Below, piece by piece: positions 4,892 to 5,091 of a stretch of DNA of 5,091 nt (positions are counted from its first letter, which is position 1; every line of letters starts with the position of its first letter). Under the pieces are notes generated by a model. It saw only the letters and a program-made list of their open reading frames with translations. It did not search any database and had not been told where the DNA came from. The position numbers were made by a program, and so were the translations under genes. This DNA comes from Bacillota bacterium (GTDB lineage Bacteria > Bacillota_A > Clostridia > Peptostreptococcales > Anaerovoracaceae), in NCBI GenBank assembly GCA_017438085.1, contig JAFRWH010000231.1, positions 1-5,091 on the forward strand, written 5' to 3'.

Positions 4892-5091
4892 ATGAGCTCT
4901 ATCGATATGGACAGAGTGCCAGAGCATGTTGCGATAATCATGGACGGCAACGGACGCTGGGCAAAGGAAAGAGGCATGGCAAGAGTTCAGGGCCACAAAG
5001 CCGGCATGGAATCCCTCATAGAGATAGTACGGCATTCCAGTGAGCTTGGCATCAGATATCTTACAGTTTACGCCTTCTCAACGGAAAACTG
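4892..5091 (+). CDS. uppS: Undecaprenyl diphosphate synthase (isoprenyl transferase), 5' part only
   Basis: UppS is a cis-prenyltransferase. It extends farnesyl diphosphate with isopentenyl diphosphate to the C55 carrier used for peptidoglycan and other wall polymers. Only 66 complete codons are present before the window ends; the full protein would be about 230-250 residues. The N-terminus is diagnostic: [20 protein letters not shown] (9-28) contains catalytic Asp18 and the DGNGRW diphosphate-binding loop. R31, GH (34-35) and [10 protein letters not shown] (57-66) follow, the last being the start of the FSTENW signature. AGAGGA (4880-4885) lies about 6 nt before ATG 4892, inside the end of the preceding 79-residue ORF, from whose stop it is 2 nt away. 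In Firmicutes cdsA usually follows, but that lies beyond the window. Confidence 0.96.
   Translation, partial: MSSIDMDRVPEHVAIIMDGNGRWAKERGMARVQGHKAGMESLIEIVRHSSELGIRYLTVYAFSTEN

Noticed and set aside
4738..5043. 101-codon plus-strand frame overlapping the small ORF and uppS
   Set aside because: It is out of frame with both real genes and its translation has no family resemblance, whereas the UppS frame shows the DGNGRW motif.
1..5091. CRISPR array, tRNA or rRNA genes, insertion sequences, or phage or defence genes
   Set aside because: Reading both strands showed no regularly spaced repeats with spacers, no tRNA-like cloverleaf, no transposase or integrase motifs, and no long terminal inverted repeats.

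Overview
The window reads as a chromosomal segment of a low-to-mid GC Gram-positive bacterium, most likely a Clostridia member (Lachnospiraceae/Oscillospiraceae type). The evidence is strong Shine-Dalgarno (SD) sequences of the AGGAGG type, an ECF-type thiamine transporter subunit (ThiT) paired with thiamine pyrophosphokinase of the Firmicutes type, frequent AGA codons, and the pyrH-frr-uppS order typical of Firmicutes. The family and genus placement is inference. All genes are on the plus strand.

Layout. (1) Positions 1-130 hold what may be the tail of an upstream terminator, a 10-bp hairpin and a predicted promoter. (2) Positions 131-1766 carry a two-gene unit: an unrecognised protein with three membrane segments and an aminoglycoside-phosphotransferase-fold kinase of unknown substrate. 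(3) Positions 1772-1968 form a regulatory island: two imperfect tandem 31-bp repeats, the second supplying the -35 and most of an extended -10 element, then a clear TPP (THI-box) riboswitch whose expression platform can be traced base by base as a switch at the ribosome-binding site. (4) Positions 1969-3194 are thiT-thiN, a thiamine uptake and activation operon closed by a rho-independent terminator at 3201-3225. (5) From 3340 to the right edge is a housekeeping operon: pyrH (UMP kinase), frr (ribosome recycling factor), a 79-residue uncharacterised protein, and the 5' part of uppS (undecaprenyl diphosphate synthase), which runs off the window.

How the parts work together. ThiT captures extracellular thiamine for an ECF transporter whose energising module must be encoded elsewhere. 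ThiN converts thiamine to TPP. TPP then binds the leader RNA and should release an anti-SD strand that masks the thiT ribosome-binding site. thiN follows thiT by two bases and has no SD of its own, so the translational control probably passes to thiN by coupling. This gives a compact feedback loop.

I found no wholly new system. The most informative items are the readable mutually exclusive helices of the riboswitch, the tandem repeat that carries its promoter, the small ORF between frr and uppS, and the unassigned membrane protein/kinase pair.
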